A stretch of 64,000 nt of DNA. It comes from Symbiodinium natans. Its lineage: Eukaryota; Sar; Dinophyceae; Suessiales; Symbiodiniaceae. How positions within the stretch are numbered: the stretch's first letter is position 1; every line of letters begins with the position of its first letter. Under the pieces are notes generated by a model. It was not told where the DNA came from and did not search any database. It saw only the letters and a list, made by a program, of their open reading frames with translations. The translations under genes and the position numbers were made by a program. Positions 30,881 to 42,142 of this stretch are shown piece after piece. The stretch lies in NCBI GenBank assembly GCA_905221605.1, contig CAJNDS010001968.1, forward strand, positions 471,501 to 535,500, given 5' to 3'.

Positions 30881-31600
30881 CGGCAGATCTTCATGATGCG
30901 GGAGGACTTCCTTGCAAATCAGCGAAGCCAGATCTTCAACAATCACTTCCACTTGGCGCAGCCGGAAATGTCCCTTACGGTCCCACCGTGCACCGACATG
31001 GTGAGGCCAAGGATTGAGGACTTCGCGTGGCGGGCGCCTACGTCGAGAGATCAAAGCGAGGAGATCATTGTCGCCCAGAATGTTGTCCGGAAGGCTACAA
31101 ACCCCTCGGACGAAGACCACCCAGACATGGGTGCTGTCCCTATCACCGAGGACGACCGGGCTTACCTCAACCCTGACGGGTCTGGCGGCGATGACGACGA
31201 GGTGATCCTCTTCGACGCGAACAACCCCCGTGTGAGGAGGTTGATGGAGGCGCTCGACTCGGTTGAAGGCCAGCTCGATGACGAGCAAGCCGTCGAGATT
31301 GAGAAGGAGCGCGGCATCGACACCATTGTCATCAATGATCCTGACGATCCGGACATTGCGTGTGAACCGCTCCTCCCCATCAACGAGCCGGATTCCTCCG
31401 TGGAAGAGATCTTGCATCAGACCAGAGAGAGGGTTCGTCAGGATAAGACCCTCATCGATCTCAGCGAAGACGTCACCGACCTGGGGAACAAGGTCTTGCC
31501 TGCTCCTTCCCGAGCTGCGCCGCCCAAGGCAATGCCTGCGCGTGCACCTCCCGGAAGGGATGGTCCTACCATCGATGAGTCAGCAGCATACTGGTGCGTC
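30880..31600 (+). CDS. LTR element: acidic linker region
   Basis: Low-complexity acidic text (GSGGDDDEVILFDANNP, INDPDDPDIACEPLLP) followed by a proline/alanine stretch. It probably joins the SGNH-like and Tpt1-like parts. Confidence 0.5.
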
Positions 31601-32360
31601 GGTAGCGAGATGCCGGTCATTCAGATCAGGCGCTACCTCTCTCCCAATGCCCTTGAGACGTTGAGCCGGAAGATGACATGGCTGCTCCGCGGCTTCTCCA
31701 AGAAGTGCGCCCACGCACCCCATCTTGAGTTCGATGGAAATGGAACAACATCTTTCCCGGCATTCTTCGAGGCGTTGGGGCAGATTTGGAATGGGCTCCG
31801 TATGGAGCAGATCTTCCAGGTGTGCGAGTCGTCTGAGAAGGAACGCTTCGAGTTTCTCATCCACCCGGGAGGGAGGATTTTGCGATGCCGTGCAATTCAA
31901 GGCCACAGCGGGGCGCTCATGACCGAGAACTCTGACCCCATGCTTGTGAATCGCAGATCCTTCCACCTGGTCGACGGGTGGAGACCCAGTCTACGCGAAT
32001 ACCCTCCTGTTGGAGAGGCTGGCTTCACGCACAGCACTTTCCATACGATGCCAAAGATGGGGTACCACTCCACCTACTTTCGTCACTTCAGGAGCATCGT
32101 CGAGAGCGGTATCATCCCAGGAGGAATGTCGCGAGACGGGAGTCGTCGCAGATTTTACGCCGTGATGTCACCGAAGCCAGCATGGGAACGTGACTGCATG
32201 GAGGGCGTGAGGCCTGACGCCGAGATCGAGTTCGTGGTCGACCTCCAAATGGCGGCGCTGGACGGGGTTCGGATCTTTGAGACAGCTGCTGGCGCGGTGC
32301 AAACCCCAGATTGGCTGTCCAACCGCTACCTCGTCTACGCCTATCGGAGATCCTCGAATG
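31600..32360 (+). CDS. LTR element: Tpt1/KptA RNA 2'-phosphotransferase-like region
   Basis: The N-lobe has LSRKMTWLLRG, then LEFDGNGTTSFPAFFEAL and RFEFLIHPGGRILRCRAIQG with HSG, matching the family pattern LSKxLSxxLRH, DxxGWVxVxxLL and KxRFxxxxxxxIRAxQGHS. The C-lobe has GYHSTYFRHFRSIVESGIIP (H-G-T, then I...G), RRRFYAVMSP, EFVVDLQMAALDGVRIF and AGAVQTPDWLSNRYL, matching the ADP-ribose-binding half. Tpt1/KptA moves an RNA 2'-phosphate to NAD+; in eukaryotes this finishes tRNA splicing. Both halves in the right order and size make this a good match. Confidence 0.7.
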
Positions 32361-33130
32361 AGCCGATCTGGATCAACAGGGCGTACGAGCATGCTCGTCT
32401 TCGCATCGACAAGGCTGTGAAGGAGTTCGCCGCACACAGGAATGTGTTGCCCGTCTTTGACAATGATCCCTATCGTTGCATGACAGACGGCGCGGCCACC
32501 AGCTTCTTGGACTACCTGAAGATTCCACCAGAGGAAAACTTCACTGAGTGGGCCCCTCTCGCAGCCGATGCCTACACCCCGTTCCAGCTCCACTACGAAC
32601 CAAATTGGGACTATGGTGGTCAGCCGGTTCGGATCCCGGAAGGGCATCCTCTTTACCCTGCGCTTCACAACGCCTGTTGGGGCATGCGGGCACTTGTGCT
32701 GCCCACGCAGACTGCACTTACGGTGGATCGAAAGCTTCGAGGAGACCCAAGGTTCTTCAGGCACCAACAGTGCGTTGCGTTCCCCAACTTCAACTGTCCT
32801 TTCTGCGATTGCAACGACCTGATCGACGGGCTCACAAAGTGTCTCAAATGTGAAGAGCGGTTGACCTTGCCCACGGACCTGGCGAAAATGGCGCAGCCCT
32901 TTGAGGCCCGCGATGACGCCACCCGGAGGGGTAGGCCGATGAACATCTTTGAGATTCAGCCTTCCATTGGCCTGAACTCCAACCGAGATCATCGAAATCC
33001 CCGCCGCGTCGATGACACGACAGTGGACCGTCGCAAGTCCAGCTCAGGAGCGACCTTAAAGGCGAAGATCAACAAGTCGCTCAGCCGTCAGGAGGTGATA
33101 TCACCCTCGGCGCGATCCTGGCGGAGTCGC
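32360..33130 (+). CDS. LTR element: region with zinc-ribbon-like motif
   Basis: Follows the Tpt1-like part. NCPFCDCNDLIDGLTKCLKC (about 32793-32855) has two C-x-x-C pairs, fitting a small zinc ribbon. The rest, rich in charged residues, is unrecognised. Confidence 0.5.
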
Positions 33131-33132
33131 CC

Positions 33133-34590
33133 ATGGATGCCTTCAACTGGATCTCCCAGGGGTTCAGCTTCACGAGCCTCAACCAGATCACGAGGTTTGC
33201 CGACATTCGGCTCCCAAACCCTGGGATGGCAGGAGGCAAGTATGCCGAAGGCACCGACGCCTACCACAACGTCGATGGGCGGCTCGCCTACATTTGGTGC
33301 AGCGACGATGATTACGTCAACATCCTGACGGATTGTTTCATCTCTTTCCAGGACCGGTTTTACACCGTGCTCGAGATGGCCGTCATCATGTTTGCCGTGC
33401 ACAGGACGACAACCGACTGCTTCTACCTGATGACCAACACCCCAGGTGAACGATGGTATCCAAACGGTAGGACTATGGCCGGCATCCTCGGAGAGCTCAT
33501 CAATCTCATCCGGCGTGACCTCCCTCACTCAGCCAAAAGGGGCGAAGTGGCCCCACCGCTGCAGATGACGCAGGATATCCACGTCCCGGAAGGGTTCAGT
33601 TCTCTGGGAGATCGTCAGCTGGCACAGCTCCTCCAATTCACCCGTTTCAGGACGCGAAACATCAGGTCCACGATCCAAGATCGGGTTGATCGACTGAGGA
33701 GGGACAGAGCATCGTCGGCGCCCAGTGATCGCACGCCACCATGGGTGCAACAGCCGCAATCCTCCAGAGGAAGGTCCAACACTCCCGGCACCCGGGAGGG
33801 TCGCCCCGCAGAGAGCAGATCGAGGGACAGGCAGTCACCGTGGAAGTCGCCCCCGGCTGACGCAACGCCTCCTCCTCCGAAGGCTCCACTGCAGGTCAAG
33901 GCGCCCCCCGTGATGCAGTTGACATCGAAGAGGCCACCTCCGCCGGCACCATTGACAAGGTCATCGTCACCTGCTGCCAGACCGCCAAGCACTGCTGTCA
34001 AGTCCAAGCCGCGACCTCCTCAGCTCCCGAGTTCCTACATCTCGGACGCGGACTGGGACGCGATGGCAAACGATCGGCCATTCGCCGAGGAACGCCCTGC
34101 CGCAAGGCAAAGGGTTGTGTCCCCTGGACAGTCTCGCCACGCGGAAGCGGCGGCCCCACCGGGCTTGTCCCGCCCCGCGAAAGCGACGGCCCCTGCGCCG
34201 ATCGACACTGAGGCTGCTCCACGACCGATGGTGGTCGAGCCTGCCACTCCTCCGACGAGAGAGCAGGTCGCCATGAATCGTGGCATGCAGATCATCTACG
34301 AGACTCTTGGCCGAGTCGTCTCGTGGGGCCAAGTGATCGGTGGAACCGACATTGATCACGCCCGAGACCGGGACGTCAATTGGCCCACATGGGTTGGATA
34401 TATGTGGGCGGTCATGAGAGCCCTGGACATCCCGGGCATGTCGGTGGATAATGATCTCTACGCGATCCCCGTTCATGGCACCGTGGACACGTTCCAGATC
34501 ATGGGCCCCGACCACGTGAAGTCCTACCTTCGTGGCTGGCACAACTGGCGATGGGACTACGCCACCGATGCTTGGAAGCGCGATTACTAG
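33133..34590 (+). CDS. LTR element: proline-rich tail protein
   Basis: Last coding part before the 3' LTR, about 485 residues. A globular N-terminal part (FNWISQGFSFTSLNQITRFA, then DRFYTVLEMAVIMF) and a globular C-terminal part (MQIIYETLGRVVSWGQVIGG) flank a long proline-, serine- and arginine-rich middle. No family recognised. Copia elements rarely carry a gene downstream of pol. The position recalls the env-like ORFs of some LTR elements, but no signal peptide or membrane segment is seen. Confidence 0.55.
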   Translation: MDAFNWISQGFSFTSLNQITRFADIRLPNPGMAGGKYAEGTDAYHNVDGRLAYIWCSDDDYVNILTDCFISFQDRFYTVLEMAVIMFAVHRTTTDCFYLMTNTPGERWYPNGRTMAGILGELINLIRRDLPHSAKRGEVAPPLQMTQDIHVPEGFSSLGDRQLAQLLQFTRFRTRNIRSTIQDRVDRLRRDRASSAPSDRTPPWVQQPQSSRGRSNTPGTREGRPAESRSRDRQSPWKSPPADATPPPPKAPLQVKAPPVMQLTSKRPPPPAPLTRSSSPAARPPSTAVKSKPRPPQLPSSYISDADWDAMANDRPFAEERPAARQRVVSPGQSRHAEAAAPPGLSRPAKATAPAPIDTEAAPRPMVVEPATPPTREQVAMNRGMQIIYETLGRVVSWGQVIGGTDIDHARDRDVNWPTWVGYMWAVMRALDIPGMSVDNDLYAIPVHGTVDTFQIMGPDHVKSYLRGWHNWRWDYATDAWKRDY

Positions 34591-34832
34591 TTTCCTTCCT
34601 TTTGCATCGCACCGGCCTGACGGCTTGGTTTTCGCCGCTCTGACGGGCTGGCTACCTTTTCCACTTTAGTCAGCATTTCTTTCAGGGCCGCGGAGCTAAG
34701 CTCTGTGGGGCAAGCACCAACACCCTGCCGGGTCGTTTGGCAGCGAGTTGTTGGTCGATGGTGCCAAAATCATTTGTTTGAATCAAAGTAGCGTCGCAAA
34801 CAGCTGATGTGTCGCCTCTCCGTTGCTCTAAG
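34591..34832 (+). other. LTR element 3' untranslated region
   Basis: About 240 bp, with CACCGGCCTGACGGCTTGG and CCGCTCTGACGGGCTGGC as a short imperfect tandem pair. No open frame of note. Confidence 0.5.
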
Positions 34833-34844
34833 ATGCGCGGGGGG
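34833..34844 (+). promoter_or_regulatory. Polypurine tract (probable)
   Basis: GCGCGGGGGG-type purine-rich run directly before the 3' LTR, where plus-strand priming is expected. Confidence 0.5.
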
Positions 34845-34960
34845 TGTCGATACTTCAAGATATCAGCTGTATTACCGTACTTACGCTACTTCGTTGGCTC
34901 AAGACAAAAAGTGCGTTGCACTGTACTTGTTGAGTTTAGGGCTTTCCGCTGGTAACAATA
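34845..34960 (+). repeat. 3' LTR (116 bp)
   Basis: Identical to 20435-20550, with the spliced-leader-like TTGGCTCAAG at 34894-34903. Followed by AAACC, the right copy of the target duplication. Confidence 0.95.
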
Positions 34961-35296
34961 AAACCCTAAACCCTAAAGCCTAAACCCTAAACCCTAAACC
35001 CTAAACCCAAAACCCTAAACCCTAAACCACCTAAACCCTACACCCTAAACCCTAAACCCTAAACCACCTTTCACAATACAAACCTCAGGGAGGAAGACTT
35101 CCAGCCGAAAAGGCGTGCCCTTGGCACATAGAATCCCTGAAAGCCCCCAAGACCTTGAACCCAAAATCCATACGCCCTAAGGCCTCAGCCATTCAAACCC
35201 TAAACCCTAAACCCTGAACCCTGAACCCTGAACCCTAAACCCTAAACCCTAAACCCCAGCCGAAAACACGTGGAGCCATAAGCTGCGCCTGGACAG

Positions 35297-35370
35297 AACG
35301 AGCGGCTTCAGCTGCTTGACATGGCAGAGGAGGCCAAGTTGGAGGCCACGCCGGAAATTGAATCCCCAAC
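35297..35370 (+). other. Exon-like segment
   Basis: After GCCTGGACAG it reads NERLQLLDMAEEAKLEATPE and then IESP. CCCTAAA array before, TTTAGGG array after. It looks like a helical piece of a larger protein. Confidence 0.5.
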
Positions 35371-36459
35371 CCTGACCCCAGGGTTTAGGGTTTAGGGTTT
35401 AAGGTTTAGGGTTTAGGGTTGTTGAGTGTCTCAATTGTTGGGGGCGCGCTGGTGCTAAAAGCACCCTGGCGCGCACCCCGACTTGGGAAGCCCCGCCCGT
35501 CGCCCTGACTTTGCGGGTTTAGGGTCTCCTTGCTTTCTGATCGTGCTCATGTATATCATTCTTGTTGATCCTCGTGAACCCCCCCGTAAGACCTCGATTT
35601 CTATACGAGCTTTGGGAGGTCCCTGAAAGTGAAGAAATCAGAGGCTGGCAGGAGTGCGAGGCGTCGGTGTCTGATTTTTTGGTCTGGCTGTCCGGCAGGC
35701 TTCGGTGTCTGGGGGCTGGGTGTTGGGTGGGCCCCTCCCTGGGAGGCAAGATATTGAGGAATGCTGAATGCTGGGAGGGCTCTTGCTTGAACTGCCCTCT
35801 GGCCGCCGACTGGGAGGCCCCTGCATGAGACTCGAGGGATGCACCGCTTTGCCCGAAGGTTCTGGTCTTCTTCTATAAGGGCGATCTGTCAGGTTTTCGC
35901 CCGTGACCTGCCGGTTTGCCCGCGCAGCCCGTAGCTGCCTGCGGGACTCAGAGCTCCGCCGCTAGCCGTTAAGGGCTTCTGGCTCCGGAGCTCCCTCGCC
36001 TGCCGGCGTCGCGCTTTCGCCCTGCACGACGGCCCGGACACACAGTTTAGTTTAGGGTTTAGGGTTTAGGGTTTCGGGTTAGACCCTTATTTAGCCCTTA
36101 GGCCCTTAAGCCCTAAGACCTTGAACTTAAACTGCAAGCCCTCTTATGTATTCCCAGTAGCATCAAATTTTTCCTTGTTCAGGGCTCAGCCTCCCTTTGG
36201 GTTGGTTTAGGGTGTTGAGGGTATTGGGGGACCTGGCTAAAGTTATCTACGAACAGAAGTCAAACTGCCTTCACATTTCCCTCAGCCCTAAACCCCAAAC
36301 CCTGAAAACATATACCCTTTGGGGTAAGACCCTTGGTGTGGGTCTACCTTTCAGGGTGCAGGCCGTGTGCTCTTGAGGCAGCATAGGAAACCTGATCCAC
36401 CAAAACCCAACTCCTAAGACCTAACTACGCCTCGACTCGGATCTTTAGGGCTAGGTCAT

Positions 36460-36598
36460 GGACTGTTACCTTGGACCCCTAAGGTTGTACCCTTGGGGAC
36501 CCTTTTCAAGATCCTCTAACGGAATATAAGTGGGCCGTCTTAGGAATATATTAAGGGAACCTCTTAGGGGTACATCCTTAGGAGTCCGAGTATGACTC
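36460..36598. mobile_element. Fold-back element with about 45-bp arms
   Basis: Left arm GACTGTTACCTTGGACCCCT then AAGGTTGTACCCTTGGGGACCC. The inverted right arm reads GAGTCATACTCGGACTCCTA then AGGATGTACCCCTAAGAGGTTCCC. Arms are about 75 per cent alike. No coding capacity. Confidence 0.55.
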
Positions 36599-37401
36599 CT
36601 TTGATTAGGGTTTGCTAAACCCTGAACGAGCCGGCGGATACCAAGATCCATCACCCGCCCGCCCGAATCTGCAGTTGCTGTCGTCCTCAGTTTTAAACCC
36701 TATAAACCCTCAACCTAAAGCCCTGATGGCATGAAGACCCTAAACCCTCAACCCATAAAGCCCTAGGCCTAAGAAGACTTCTCTGGGATGCAACTGATGC
36801 ACAGGAGCAGGCGAACCGCCTTGAGGACGTCATGCCATGATCCCAGCCAAGGGATGTCGGACCTTCTCTGGGGGGGTTCTCTAGAAAAGGATCATTCTTG
36901 GTGCCCCCAGAGAAACGACCACCACCCCCCCCCCCCCCCCCCCCCCCCCCAAAGCCAAAGGCCACTTTTGAAAACAGCCCTCTTGCTGCTTTAGTTGATG
37001 GGCTTGACGGCGGCTTGTCCGAGGGTGTCCAGTTTGAACCCTTATTACCCTTTGTTTCGAGGTCAGGTCTCCCGGTCAAAGCCCCAAAGCTCGATAAACC
37101 CCGAAGCTCTACATGGTGTCCCAGTAGTACCCTGTCAAGGTTCCCTTGTGAATTGTCCAACCCCAAAAAGGGCATCGCTATTGCACTATTGTTGCTGGGG
37201 CACCAAGTTTATCTCTAGCCCAGACCATTGCGAAGCATTTGAGGGTTTGGGTTTAGGGGTTTCCCGTACACCCTAAACCCCAAACCCTAAAGCCTAAACC
37301 CTAAACCCGAAACCCTAAACCCTAAATCCTGAACCCTAAAGCCTAAACCCTAAGCCCGAAACCCTAAACCCTAAACACCCTTTCTGCGGCCCGGTACTCA
37401 G

Positions 37402-37460
37402 GAAACTCCATAGAGGACTGGCGAAGCTGGAGACGACGCTGAAGAAGGCTTGGCACCCCT
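37402..37460 (+). other. Exon-like segment
   Basis: After CGGTACTCAG it reads KLHRGLAKLETTLKKAWHP (amphipathic helix). CCCTAAA array before, GGGTTTAGGG after. Confidence 0.45.
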
Positions 37461-37979
37461 TTTTCCTTGGGGTTTAGGGTGTAAGGTTTAAGGTTTAGGG
37501 TTTAGGGTTTAGGGTTTCCGGTTCATGGACTGGGGTGTTGCGAATTGAACGTTGCGCCTAAACCCGAAACCATCCGAAGCTTTAGGGTTTAAACCCTACA
37601 CCCTAAACCCCAAACCCCAAACCCTAAACCCTAAACCCTAAACCCTAAACCCTAAACCCTAAACCCTAAACCCTAAACCCTAAACCCTAAACCTCTCCGA
37701 AACCCTAGACCCTGGGAGGACGACGAGGTGGTGAAACGAGCCCAAGCCTACAACAGCAGCCGCCTCACAGTTTTGCTTGCAGGGCTTCAGGGGCTAGGGG
37801 TTTTAGGAGTTTAGGGTTTGGGGTTTAGGGTTTAGGGTTTAGGGTTTATCTTAGGGCTTTAGGCCTGTTAGTTTGCGTGACTGAGTCTTTTTGTTCGGGT
37901 GTAGGGTTCTGAGGCCTTCTTTCGGGCATGCCGTGGTGTTGGCGCGCGTTGATTGTAGTGGCTGTGACAGCATCCCAGA

Positions 37980-38063
37980 CACCCTAAACCCTAAACCCTA
38001 AACCCTAAGCCCTAAACCCTAAACCCTAAACCCTAAGCCCTAAACCCTAAACCCTAAACCCTA
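37980..38063 (-). repeat. 28-bp higher-order telomere-like array
   Basis: Three CCCTAAA units then one CCCTAAG unit, repeated about three times. Such a second-level period shows amplification of a four-unit block, not only slippage of the 7-mer. Confidence 0.75.
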
Positions 38064-38097
38064 AGTGAAAGCGTACACTCTGAACCTATCAACCCTA

Positions 38098-38236
<139 letters not shown>

Positions 38237-39109
38237 CAGCACCACCTGCAGAGCACCACCACCACCACCCTAGACCCTAGACCCTACTAAACCCTAAACC
38301 CTAAACCCTATGACCCTATAACCCTATAACCCTAAACCGCTCGACCCTTTGCCTGCCAAGGTCTGTCGTCCACCTTGCTGCGGTTGGAGGCCGGTCATAG
38401 GGTCATTGGGTTGAGGAGTCAAAGGGTTCATCCCCCTACACCCCGCAACTCTAGAAAGCAGGCCCGAGACGCTAAAACCCTGCTAAAGTAAGCAAACCCT
38501 AAACCCTAAATCCTAAACCCTGAACCCTGATCCCTAAACCCAATCACAAGGGCTTACCTCACTGGATTGACGGGTTGAGCTGCTCATGAATGCAGGGGGC
38601 TTCTAAAGTCCCCAGAGGCGAGTTCTTAGGGTGTTGGGTTCATACAGTTCAGAGAGTTCCTAGGGTTTAGGGCCAAGGGTTCAACCACGTGAGGTTTGAG
38701 TCCTGAAAACTCCGTTTGCTAGAAGACTTTCGAAAGGCAAACCCTGGGATCAAATGCCCCGAAATCGATGGACCAAAATCCTTTTCAGTGGCATGTAGTC
38801 ACCCGAAGAACTTCCCTAGACTTTGTGGTGCTTTACTGTACCTTTAGATCCTTAGCCTTGTTGGGTTTATTGGGTTTCTTAATAAGGCAGCTAAAAACGT
38901 AATTTATAGCTACCCTTCTGAGTGCAGCCAAGCCTAGACCTTTTCGGCCCAAAGCCTGTACCTCAAAGCCTAAGCTATCACACCCCGAGCCCCGACGCCC
39001 TAAACTACAAGCCCGAAACCGACTTCCCCTAAACCCTATATCCTAAACCCTAAACCCTAAACCCTAAACCCTAAACCCTAAACCCTAAACCCTAAACCTC
39101 CCAAAGCAG

Positions 39110-39190
39110 GACGCCCTGCTCAGCGCCCGGGGCGCGGGCGCCGAGCTCCAGGCACTTCGCAAGGCAGCCGAAGAGGCCGCACGTCTCCAG
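39110..39190 (+). other. Exon-like segment
   Basis: After CTCCCAAAGCAG it reads DALLSARGAGAELQALRKAA and then EEAARLQ, a strongly helical, coiled-coil-like piece. C-array before, G-array after. Confidence 0.5.
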
Positions 39191-39303
39191 CCTTAAGGGA
39201 TTAGGGTTGAGGGTTGAGGGTTGAGGGTTTAGGGTTTAGGGTTTAGGGTTGAGGGTTTAGGGTTTAGGGTTTAGGGTTCAGGGTTGAGGGTGATTATAAG
39301 TCG

Positions 39304-39432
39304 GGCAACTACTACCCATTGCTTAAGAACCCCCCCCCCCCCAACAAAAATAAGAATATTCTTCCTTATTAAGGGGAATATAGGGATTATGATTTGTTCA
39401 TTCTTTTGGGGTTCTTACGCGCATGGTAGCTA
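39304..39432. mobile_element. Fold-back element, family B, copy 3
   Basis: Left arm AACTACTACCCATTGCTTAA then GAAC and a C-run. The right arm is TTTTGGGGTTCTTACGCGCA then TGGTAGCT. The core AAGAATATTCTTCCTTATTA and AAGGGGAATATAGGGATTAT is the best preserved in the family. Confidence 0.6.
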
Positions 39433-40067
39433 ACCTTGCTTAGGGTACTTGGAACCCTACTTTAAGCACGCATGAACCTGCAAGTAAGCCATTCGGTTGA
39501 GAGGTCTAGGGTTGAGGGATGCATATAGGGGCCCGCTGCCACAAAAGGAGAAGCTCGCACGCAAACCAATTCAAAGCTCTGAAACTCCAAAACCACATAA
39601 ATCAGAAACTCTAAGCCCCTCATGGGTACTCTTTCAAGGAATGCACTGGCCCTGGCCGCTATGTTTGGCCCCCAACGTGTGTTACTGACTGTACGCGTGG
39701 AGGTAGACAGGAATCGTCCTAGAAAAAACTCAAAATCCCAAACCCCTCCCTAAACCCCAGTCCCTAAACCCTAGACCCTAGAAACCCGAAACCCGAGACC
39801 CTAGACCCTAAACCCTAAACCCTAAACCCCTAAACCCTAAACCCTTAACACTAAACCCTAAACCCTAAACCCTAAGCCCTAACCCTAAAGTCTAAGCCTG
39901 AACCGGATATCTAGGTGTAGGGGCTTAGCTGGGATTCCCAGTAGTAGTGCCCTTTTGCCTTGGGTTTAGGACTCGGGGACCCCGCCTTAAAGTCGCAGCT
40001 TCTCAGTTTTCAAAATCTTGTAAGTTTCAGGTTTAGGGTTTAGGGTGGGGTTCTTTGGGGGAACTTT

Positions 40068-40095
40068 GGGGGGGGGGGGGGGGGGGGGGGGGGGT
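40068..40095 (+). repeat. Long G-run
   Basis: About 26 consecutive G. Similar runs lie at 53025-53050, 53101-53116 and 54152-54171, and C-runs at 36925-36949, 57637-57650 and 17929-17942. Confidence 0.9.
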
Positions 40096-40318
40096 TGCTT
40101 GCTATCAGGTGTTTGCAGCGCGATCCTAGGTTCTTCCGAACCCGTAGTTTTTGGATGATGCGCCCTCGACCAAAAGTTTTAGACCCTAAGCCCTCAACCC
40201 TAGCAACCCTAAACCCCAAACCCTAAACCCTAAACCCGTAAACCCGTAAACCCGTAAACCCGTAAACCCTAAACCCTAAACCCGAAACCCTAAACCCTAA
40301 ACCCTAAACCCGAGCCAG

Positions 40319-40386
40319 GCCGGCGATCACTTCGTGGCCGAGCTTGTGGCCGCCATTCCGCCCAGTTCCGCCGCGGGGCCCAGCTG
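40319..40386 (+). other. Exon-like segment
   Basis: After CCCGAGCCAG it reads AGDHFVAELVAAIPPSSAAG and then PS before TGA. CCCTAAA array before, TTTAGGG array after. Could be a last exon. Confidence 0.45.
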
Positions 40387-40874
40387 ATGCGTTTAGGGTT
40401 TAGGGTTTAGGGTTTAGGGTTTAGGGTTGGCGCACAGCTCACGTGGGGGATTCCGATATTGGGGGTACGCACCTTTCTGGGATCCTTATTCGAAGGGTCC
40501 TACCATTTGGGCGTCAGTTTTTGGGTCCCGTATTTTCACCCCAAACCTTAAACCCTAAACCCTAAACCCCAAAACCTAAACCCTAAACCCTAAACCCTAA
40601 GCCCCCCAAATCAAGACACCTCAGTAGAAAACACAACCGTTCACGCATCTGAACACAACTAAGCACACTTCAAGGAGCAACCGGTGGTCTTAACAGCATA
40701 CGGGTTTAGGGTTTAGGGTTTAGGGTTTAGGGTTTAGGGTGGTTTTAAGATTTAGGGTTTTGGGGTATAAGCAGGACTTGTAGAAGGAGTACAACGAGTC
40801 ATCTCTTCGCAATACCTGGTCTAGAAACTGGCCATTTTCATGACCTCATCCTTGACATTGGATTGTTTGAGTGG

Positions 40875-41042
40875 AAGGCTTTCTTATTTTGTCTAGAACG
40901 CTTCAACATCAGCATCTTATGCTGCTCTCGATTCTGGAGACACAAGACCAGAAGCTCTTAAAATTTGATGCGTCCAAGGAACGTGCCACAAAGTTGGCTG
41001 GAGTTGAAGTTGCATCATCTTACCAAGAAGCTTGCAAGTAAG
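40875..41042 (+). other. Possible terminal exon
   Basis: Open + frame of about 55 codons with no ATG: VEGFLILSRTLQHQHLMLLS, later FDASKERATKLAGVEVASSY, then QEACK and TAA. It is AT-richer than the other exon-like pieces and lies in about 600 bp of unique text (40741-41340). It may be the last exon of a host gene. Confidence 0.35.
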
Positions 41043-41430
41043 ATGTGACAAGGTCTACAGTCTGTAGAGGTTAGGGTTCAGTTTAGGCTTTTTCGGAATT
41101 GTTTTTTTTGTTTTTTGGGCTTTGGAGGGTTTAGTTTTCGCTTTGCAAGGTCTTTGGGATCGGCTGCCTTGCCAGCTTTGCCAGATTTCGCCGGATTCAA
41201 AAGAAGCGGACGTGTTGGTGGAAGTTTCTTCAGTGTTGTTACACAACATCACTCTGAAATTCGGCTTCTAAGCTTAATGGAGTACTATACTTTCATACTG
41301 TCCAAGAATGGGTTCCCGCAGCGTGCTCCTCCCAAAAACGTAAACCCTAAACCCTAGCCCAATACACTAAACCCTACACCCTAATCCTTAAACCCCAATG
41401 CCAAAACCTTTTGGTCCCAATTCGGCCCAG

Positions 41431-41476
41431 GTCGAGCTCCTCTCCCGACCGCAGCCAATGCCCACGGAGCGCCAGG
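41431..41476 (+). other. Exon-like segment
   Basis: After TTCGGCCCAG it reads VELLSRPQPMPTERQG and runs to GTTCAG. C-rich text before, degenerate G-rich text after. Confidence 0.4.
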
Positions 41477-41828
41477 GATTCGGGTTCAGAGTTTAGGGCT
41501 TAGGGGCTTTAGGGCCGCACAGGCCGCAGAGGGTTAGGGCTGAGAAACGCCATGGGATTGAGCTCGGATTCCGGGGTCTTCAAGGATCGCTTGTGGATTC
41601 GAGCTGGTCTGGGACTAGGGTTTTACTTCTAAACCCCAAGCCCTAAACCCTAAACTCTAAACCCTATAAACCCTAATTAGGGGCTTAGGGCTTACAAGGC
41701 TTCCCAGGGAGACGGGCTCGCTGGTGCCTCAGAGGTACGCGAGTCGGTTGCCCTTCGTAAGCCTACTTTAGGGTTTAGGGTTTAGGGTTTAGGGTTACCC
41801 CTGAACCTTGGCAGGTTTATAGAGTTTA

Positions 41829-41918
41829 CCTGGGACCCTACTTGCCTACAGCGCTATGGGTTCTACCAACTAATGAAGTGGTAGTTCCTACTAAACTGTA
41901 GGCAAATATAGTCCCGGG
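41829..41918. mobile_element. Fold-back element, 90 bp, TA flanks
   Basis: Ends CCTGGGACCCTACTTGCCTA and, inverted, CCCGGGACTATATTTGCCTA, both continuing CAG, with TA outside each end. A compact MITE-like element. Confidence 0.65.
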
Positions 41919-42142
41919 TACCGAATATCTGTGTTGTTCCTTCAAGGTTTGGGCTTCGACGGCAGATTAGGAAACGTGGAGGCCCGGTTCACCCCCGACG
42001 CCTTAAATCCTTGAAACTTTAATATCCCAGATGATCTTAAACAGTGCCCATCAAGTTGCATGGTTTCTGGGTGGGGTGCGGGGGCAATTCGATGGTTGAG
42101 CTTCGTCTTTGCGAGTCTTGACAGAAGTAGGCACGTCTCTCA

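Larger units (their letters stand above)
20435..34960 (+). mobile_element. Ty1/copia-like LTR retrotransposon with extra enzyme-like domains
   Basis: A 14,526-bp element between two identical 116-bp LTRs, flanked on both sides by AAACC (5-bp target duplication) in a CCCTAAA array. Order of parts: Gag with coiled coil and CCCH fingers, protease, oxygenase-like region, integrase, reverse transcriptase, RNase H (integrase before RT marks copia), methyltransferase-like, SGNH-hydrolase-like and Tpt1/KptA-like regions, a zinc-ribbon-like motif, and a proline-rich tail protein. The element is very long for copia (typically about 5 kb). Identical LTRs mean a young insertion. All parts are present, but its reading is interrupted in about three places, some of which might be the read-through that LTR elements use. 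I treat it as a recent but probably broken copy. Confidence 0.9.

Noticed and set aside
33133-34590. An envelope protein at the end of the LTR element
   Set aside because: No signal peptide, no membrane segment and no cysteine pattern; the middle is a long proline-rich linker.
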